From Terricaulis sp. (GTDB taxonomy: Bacteria > Pseudomonadota > Alphaproteobacteria > Caulobacterales > Aquidulcibacteraceae): DNA of 64,000 nt. Where the stretch lies: positions 330,558-394,557 of the forward strand of contig JANPZV010000002.1 in assembly GCA_024707365.1 (NCBI GenBank), in the 5' to 3' direction. The translations under genes were made by a program, and so were the position numbers. Under the pieces are notes generated by a model, which was not told the origin of the DNA, did not search any database, and was given only the letters and a program-made list of their open reading frames with translations. Below, one piece after another: positions 59,678 through 64,000 of the stretch (the stretch's first letter is position 1; every line of letters begins with the position of its first letter).

Positions 59678-60672
59678 AGTCCGCGAAGCAGAGCCCACAT
59701 TTCTTGCTCGCGATCGGCAACGTGATTGAGCTGCGCATCGAGCGCCTTCACATCCATCTTCGCGCGGCCACGGCACATCTTGGTGGCGTTGAGCGCAAAG
59801 CGCCGCCACTCATCGCCCGCATCGGTGAACGCCTTTGAGGCTTCAAGCAGGCGATCGTTGTTGAGCAGCTTGCCCGCTTCTTGCAGGAACGAGGCGTAGA
59901 GGAAACGGAAGCCCGCCCCGCCCGTGCCGATCTCTTCCTGCATGCGCACGATATGGCCAAGATAAAGCGGCAGCATCTTCTCGGCTTCGGCGCCTTGGGA
60001 CACCTTGACGATATTGCGCCCTAAAAAGCGAATGCCGCGAATGCCGGCGATCGGCACCGGGCCGTTCATGGTTTTATAATTCCAGCGGATCGCGCTTTTG
60101 ATCACGCGCTCATAATCGACGCTGCTGGGCAATTCGGTGGGGTAATACATGTGGCCTTTGGCGGCCATGTCGCCCTTGGCGAAGCGCGCGCGCGTGAGCG
60201 CGGGGCCATCGCAGCGCGTGGTTTCCTCAAACACCGGATCGCTGATGAGATAATCCTCACCATCGCGGCCATAGACGACGATATTGTGCGAATTGAAATG
60301 GAAGCGCATTTCCTCGGGGAAATACGGCAGCCAATAGATGCAGGTTTGCAAGCCCACCGGCCGGCCCGCGCGCACTTCTTCGTCAAGCGCCGCAGCGCCC
60401 GCGCGCGGATCGGAAAAGCGCCGCCGCGCCCATTTCATGCCGAGCCGCTTTTCCACCCCGCGAATGATCGAGCCCGGAAACATCCGATACGCGATCACCG
60501 GCATGCCGGCCATTTTGATCATCGGCATGTAAGCAAAGGTGAGCGAGGCCGAGATGCCGAACGCCATCGCCTCGCTCATCGGCAAGCCGTGATGGGTGAG
60601 CAGGTTCGACACCACGCCGCTTTCGCAATGGGCCGATTGGCGATGCTGGAAGGGAGCGGCGGCGTCAAACAT
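59674..60672 (-). CDS. BtrH N-terminal-domain protein
   Basis: 332 residues. The N-terminal papain-like domain of the butirosin BtrH family has a candidate nucleophile Cys16 in QHRQSAHCESGVVSNLL and a histidine in FHFNSHNIVVYGRDGEDYLI with an aspartate in SDPVF. BtrH transfers an acyl group from ACP to an amine; the same domain family occurs in flexirubin-type loci, where it may be a tailoring acyltransferase. The C-terminal region is helical. The start at 60672 lies 8 nt inside the end of the upstream HTH-like gene. Reaction here is inferred. Confidence 0.75.
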   Translation of the reverse strand: MFDAAAPFQHRQSAHCESGVVSNLLTHHGLPMSEAMAFGISASLTFAYMPMIKMAGMPVIAYRMFPGSIIRGVEKRLGMKWARRRFSDPRAGAAALDEEVRAGRPVGLQTCIYWLPYFPEEMRFHFNSHNIVVYGRDGEDYLISDPVFEETTRCDGPALTRARFAKGDMAAKGHMYYPTELPSSVDYERVIKSAIRWNYKTMNGPVPIAGIRGIRFLGRNIVKVSQGAEAEKMLPLYLGHIVRMQEEIGTGGAGFRFLYASFLQEAGKLLNNDRLLEASKAFTDAGDEWRRFALNATKMCRGRAKMDVKALDAQLNHVADREQEMWALLRGL

Positions 60673-61069
60673 TGTCAGGTAATCCGCGCAATTCTTCGAT
60701 CGTGATGCCCATGACGAACGCATAGCGCTCGTGCAGATCGGCGCTCAGCTTTGGAAACACGTCCGGCTTCAAATGCCGCGCAACGCGCCATTTCCAGATG
60801 CCGGTGGTGGCTGAAAGCGTGGCGAGATCCATGCGCCGGGCGTACATGTGATATTCAAGCGTGGAGGCTTTGCCCGCCTTGGCGCGCACAAGCGCCGCCT
60901 CGGCTTGGCGCTTCAGCTCATCCACCGCCGCAAGCGTGACGTAGTTTTCAACCTCCCAGCCGGTGGATTGCACCCCGCCATACTCGCCCTTTTCATCGAC
61001 GGCGTAGAGCAGCTTGCGGATGCCGGCGTGGATCTGGCTGGGATCTTGGGGGACTTCGTCCTTCTTCAT
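60665..61069 (-). CDS. HTH-like small protein of cluster
   Basis: 134 residues. The N-terminal part (SQIHAGIRKLLYAVDEKGEY) and helical linker precede residues about 79-125, which look like a Cro/C1-type helix-turn-helix: MDLATLSATTGIWKWRVARH then YAFVMGITIEELRGL. Similar proteins sit beside BtrH-like and dar genes in flexirubin clusters. It could be a local regulator or an assembly partner. Its stop overlaps the BtrH-like start by 8 nt; it is 18 nt after the stop of the KAS III gene. Confidence 0.6.
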   Translation of the reverse strand: MKKDEVPQDPSQIHAGIRKLLYAVDEKGEYGGVQSTGWEVENYVTLAAVDELKRQAEAALVRAKAGKASTLEYHMYARRMDLATLSATTGIWKWRVARHLKPDVFPKLSADLHERYAFVMGITIEELRGLPDNV

Positions 61070-61087
61070 GTCACACCGCCCTCATGC

Positions 61088-62228
61088 TCACACCGCAGTG
61101 ACCTGGAAGAAGCAGCCCGAGAAGCGCCCGCTTTCCGGCACCCAGCAGAGCACCCGCTCCCCGCGCTTCAGATTGCCCGAACGCACCAGCTCATCGAGCA
61201 TGATGTAGATCGAAGCAGCGCCGGTATTGCCGCGCGTGGTGAGGTTGGTGAACCAACGCTCAAGCGGAATGTCAAAGCCGACATTCTGGATCGCCTGATG
61301 CAGCCGCGGGCGGAAAAATTCCGAGGAATAATGCGGCAAAAACCAGCTGATCGCCTCGGGCTTTAGGTTGTGCTTTTCGATGCAATATTTCAGCGGCCGC
61401 TCAGCCGCATAATGCATCACGTTTTCATTGAGCAGGCGCACGTCCTGCTTGACCGCCATCACCGAATTGCGCGCGCGCTCATCGCCGTCAAACCGGGCCC
61501 AGCCGGTGACCGAGCCATCCTCGTTCTTCACCGCGCCCGCATACATGCAGGTTTCCATCTCGCCCGCATAAGATTGGATCTCGATCCAATCGAGGCGGAA
61601 GATTGAGCGCCCCCTCACGCGGCGCGCTTTCCAGCAGCATCGCGCCGGCGCCGTCCGACAGCATCCAGCGCAGGAAATCCTTCTCGAACGCCAGCTCCGG
61701 CTGGGTTTCAAGTTCGGTGACTTTGGCTTCCACCTCAGCGCTATAATTTTTCGCGCCGAACACGGCCGAGGAAAGCTCAGAGCCGGTTGAAATCGCGCGC
61801 GCGTGCATGCCCGAGGCGACGGAGAAATACGCATATTTCAGCGCCGCCGCGCCCGAAATGCACACCCCGCTGGTGGAGACAACCTCAAGCCCAGGCGCGC
61901 CCAATTCTCCATGCACCATCACGCCATGGCCCGGCACGATCTGATCGGGGATCGAGGTGCCGCTGGCGAGCACGCCGACATCGCTCAAATCAATTCCAAG
62001 CCGGCGCACAGCTTCCGCTGCGAGCGAAGCGTTGGAGTGCGTCGGCGCCAGGGTTTCAGGATCGATCGCGTAATGGCGCGTCTTGATGCCGTTGGAGCGC
62101 AGCACCGTGCGGCGCGCGCGAGAGGGACGCGCCCCCGGCTGGCCCAGCACGCGCTCCATATTGTCGTTATCGACCGGCGCATTCGGCAGGAACGAGGCGG
62201 TCTGCGTGATGTAAACCGACTGCGTCAT
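61088..62228 (-). CDS. darB: DarB-like 3-oxoacyl-ACP synthase III (frameshifted)
   Basis: About 380-residue KAS III-type ketosynthase. The opening VYITQTASFLPNAPVDNDNM and block PSRARRTVLRSNGIKTRHYA are characteristic of the dialkylresorcinol (DarB) branch. The nucleophile is Cys123 in TSGVCISGAAAL; His in WFLPHYSSEFF and Asn in RGNTGAASIYI complete the triad. In known pathways DarB joins two acyl-derived units head to head to make a resorcinol precursor. The frame breaks near 61612, in a run of five G of the coding strand (GAGGGGGCGC); one deletion restores REGRSIFRLDW. Its ATG overlaps the darA stop. Confidence 0.8.
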
Positions 62229-63176
62229 GCTTTGCCTTGCTCCACCAAATGCATCGACTCCCCCGAGGGCGCTGCAAAATATTCACGCTGGCGCGCAATG
62301 CGTTTGCGCGTCAGCGGTTTCAAAATCGCCTTGATGATCGCCAGCAGCGGCACCACCGTGACGATCACCAGGAATAAGAACACCACGTAAAGGCACACAA
62401 GCAGGTTACGCAGCAGATTGCCCGGCTTGCCGGCCGAGCGGATCAGCGCGCCCCATAAACGGAAGCTGCGTTTAATCGCCTTTTCCGATTCAATCAGGCT
62501 CTCGCGCACATGCACGGCGCCAAGGCCGGCGAACATCGGCGATGAATCGCTGCGCTCCCGGCTCGGCAATTGCGCGGCGATGGCGCGGCCAAAGCGGGCG
62601 CTGGCGGCGATGTCTGCGTCAGAGACGCCCGCCGCCGGGATCATGCCGCCGAAGAACGGGCCCTTATCGCCCGTCAGCAGCCAGGCCGGCGTCGAATAGA
62701 AGGTGAAGGCCGAGTGGGTGCTGTCAGACAGCACCACATTGTCGATGATGCGCCCGCCAAGACCGGCGACGATCTCCTTCACCCGCTCCTGCGCCATCAG
62801 CCACATATTGCGGCAGCCGCACAGCGTGATGACGGGCCGATCCTTGAACAGCGCCTTCGCGCCCTCCGATTTCAAGAACGCCTGCACCGGCAGCGACGGT
62901 TGCAGAAACCAGACTTGGTACGCGAGCACGATCAGATCGTAATCCTTGCCCGCATCGATCGGCGCCCTCGACCGGGGCGATGTCCTCGTAGATGGTTTCG
63001 GGGAAGGTGTTGAAGAAGCGCAGCGCCGGCCAGGGAAACGGATAAGATGAAGGCGGCGCGATCTCGACCACGTCGAGTTCAATATCCGTGCGCTCACCCA
63101 GCGGCGCCAGCGCCGCGTGAACGATGTCGCGCAACTGGCCCGTCTGCGAAAAATAGACCGCCAGAACCCGTTTCAT
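62225..63176 (-). CDS. darA: DarA-like dialkylresorcinol condensing enzyme (frameshifted)
   Basis: About 316 residues. The flavodoxin-like N-terminus (MKRVLAVYFSQTGQLRDIVH, then PSSYPFPWPALRFFNTFPETI) is characteristic of proteins annotated DarA in flexirubin and dialkylresorcinol clusters. DLIVLAYQVWFLQPSLPVQ and VITLCGCRNMW follow. A C-terminal hydrophobic hairpin (CLYVVFLFLVIVTVVPLLA) suggests membrane association. DarA is thought to act with DarB in ring closure or aromatisation. The frame breaks near 62966 (extra G in GAGGGCGCCGATC). Ends with ATGA overlap into darB. Confidence 0.75.
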
Positions 63177-63256
63177 AGCAAATTAACCCATCCCGCTCGC
63201 GGCGGACTGAACACGCAATCGCAGCATCGGGCAAGCCAAGCCCGCGCATTTGCAGG

Positions 63257-63574
63257 CTATTGCGGCGTTCGCGCCGCAGCGCCAGCGCCTTGCGCGAGCA
63301 GCAGCTGCCCAGAAGCGAGCGGCTCTTCGCCCACGCTGACGGTAAAGCGCACGCCTTGGTTTTGCGGCGCGCTGAAAGCGATGCTGAACGCCTCGCCCGG
63401 CGCCAAGGGCCGGGTGAATTTCATGCGCTTCACGCCCCGCGCGGCAAGGCCGGTTTGCGCCGCCAGCTCTGCGACGATCCGCGCAAGGATCACCACGCCG
63501 GGCGCGATCGGATGGCCGGGAAAATGGCCCGGCAAGGCAGGATGATCGGCGGGAATGACGTGTTGCGTCGGCAT
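63257..63574 (-). CDS. Hotdog-fold 3-hydroxyacyl-ACP dehydratase (ApeI/FabZ-like)
   Basis: 105 residues. The FabZ/ApeI-type signature ALPGHFPGHPIAPGVVIL includes the catalytic histidine, and LAPGEAFSIAFSAP is typical. It would dehydrate 3-hydroxyacyl-ACPs during polyene or acyl chain formation. The start at 63574 is 48 bp from the divergent hotdog gene at 63622, leaving room for two promoters. It heads the minus-strand operon toward darA, with an 80-bp gap. Confidence 0.75.
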   Translation of the reverse strand: MPTQHVIPADHPALPGHFPGHPIAPGVVILARIVAELAAQTGLAARGVKRMKFTRPLAPGEAFSIAFSAPQNQGVRFTVSVGEEPLASGQLLLAQGAGAAARTPQ

Positions 63575-63621
63575 GCCCGCTCCCTTATGGGCCGCCCAAG
63601 CCGCTGACAACAGGACATGCA

Positions 63622-64000
63622 ATGCTGGACCGCGACGCCATTGCGCGCCTCATCCCCCATGCGGGCGCGATGTGCCTGCTGGCCAGGGTGGTCGTGCATG
63701 ACGCAACGTCAATCACCTGCGAGGCCGAGAGCCACCGCGATGGCGACAATCCGCTGCGCAACACAACCGGCCTGCCCGTCAGCGCCGGGATCGAATACGC
63801 CGCCCAGGCCATCGCCTTGCACGCCGCCCTGCGCAAAGGCGCCGGCCCCTCCGGCCGAGGCTTCCTGGCGGTCTTGAGCGACGTGCGCTGGAGCCGCGAG
63901 CGGCTGGACGACCTGCCCGCGCCCTTACTTATCCAAGCCGACCTGCTCGCCGACACCGGCGGCGGCCTCCAGTACCGCTTTTCGGTGAGGATAGAGGGTG
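63622..64000 (+). CDS. Hotdog-fold dehydratase-like protein (ApeP-like), cut by right edge
   Basis: At least 126 residues in an open frame that runs off the window. The opening DRDAIARLIPHAGAMCLLAR, with the IPHAG motif, and the block GLPVSAGIEYAAQAIALHAA resemble ApeP-type 3-hydroxyacyl-ACP dehydratases of aryl-polyene clusters. A CAGGAC ribosome site precedes the ATG. Divergent from the ApeI/FabZ-like gene, so the cluster continues rightwards, where further KAS, ketoreductase or glycosyl/acyltransferase genes would be expected. Confidence 0.7.
   Translation, partial: MLDRDAIARLIPHAGAMCLLARVVVHDATSITCEAESHRDGDNPLRNTTGLPVSAGIEYAAQAIALHAALRKGAGPSGRGFLAVLSDVRWSRERLDDLPAPLLIQADLLADTGGGLQYRFSVRIEG

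Overview
The window is GC-rich, densely packed alphaproteobacterial chromosome. Markers include a PopZ-type polar organiser beside valS, alphaproteobacterial gene orders (dgt / SPOR / nagZ / scpAB / tatABC / serS; infA / maf / RNase E/G-like / yacG; murA / DUF2948 / UPF0262 / phosphatase) and a flagellin-IN/beta-propeller protein resembling Caulobacter FlaEY. The best guess is Caulobacterales or a Hyphomonadaceae-like lineage; no rRNA is present to confirm it.

Layout. 0-4.4 kb: valS (cut by the left edge), popZ-like, PIMT-like and M15/extensin-like genes, all on the minus strand. 4.4-4.8 kb: tRNA-Cys and tRNA-Asn. 4.9-20.4 kb: PYROXD2-like oxidoreductase, a repeat-rich gap, Atm1-type ABC exporter, LOG family protein, class III cyclase with TPR tail, TonB-like lipoprotein, gltX, CurA-like reductase, MATE exporter, two envelope proteins and trmFO. 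20.4-22 kb: thiS and thiG separated by a DUF433/DUF5615 module. 22-25 kb: aroQ, accB, accC, aat. 25-31.5 kb: serS with a coupled orphan ParD-type antitoxin, tatABC, scpAB, nagZ and a SPOR protein. 31.6-42.4 kb: dgt, erpA-like, Sel1, nitroreductase, xth, yacG, RNase E/G-like, maf, SDR, infA, LMW phosphatase, UPF0262, DUF2948, murA and tRNA-Thr. 42.4-54.5 kb: the FlaEY-like giant protein, GST, M28 peptidase, cysteine synthase, a coupled three-gene envelope operon and a secreted protein of unknown function.

The most distinctive part is 54.7-64.0 kb. It is a biosynthetic locus with an ABC-2 exporter, an acyl carrier protein, a ketosynthase and a short ketosynthase-like partner, a DUF4188 protein, a BtrH-N-domain protein, an HTH-like protein, a DarB-like KAS III, a DarA-like flavodoxin-fold protein and two hotdog dehydratases. 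This is the gene set of the dialkylresorcinol / flexirubin / aryl-polyene type known mainly from Bacteroidetes and some gammaproteobacteria. It is arranged as two convergent operons and continues past the right edge.

Two genome-level features matter. First, about 25 single-base frameshifts, mostly in G/C runs and often in essential genes (gltX, murA, trmFO), look like uncorrected sequencing errors; such genes are annotated as one CDS with the shift noted. Second, a modular palindromic repeat occurs three times (about 17.7, 42.0 and 53.2 kb), and one copy supplies the C-terminus of a predicted protein.
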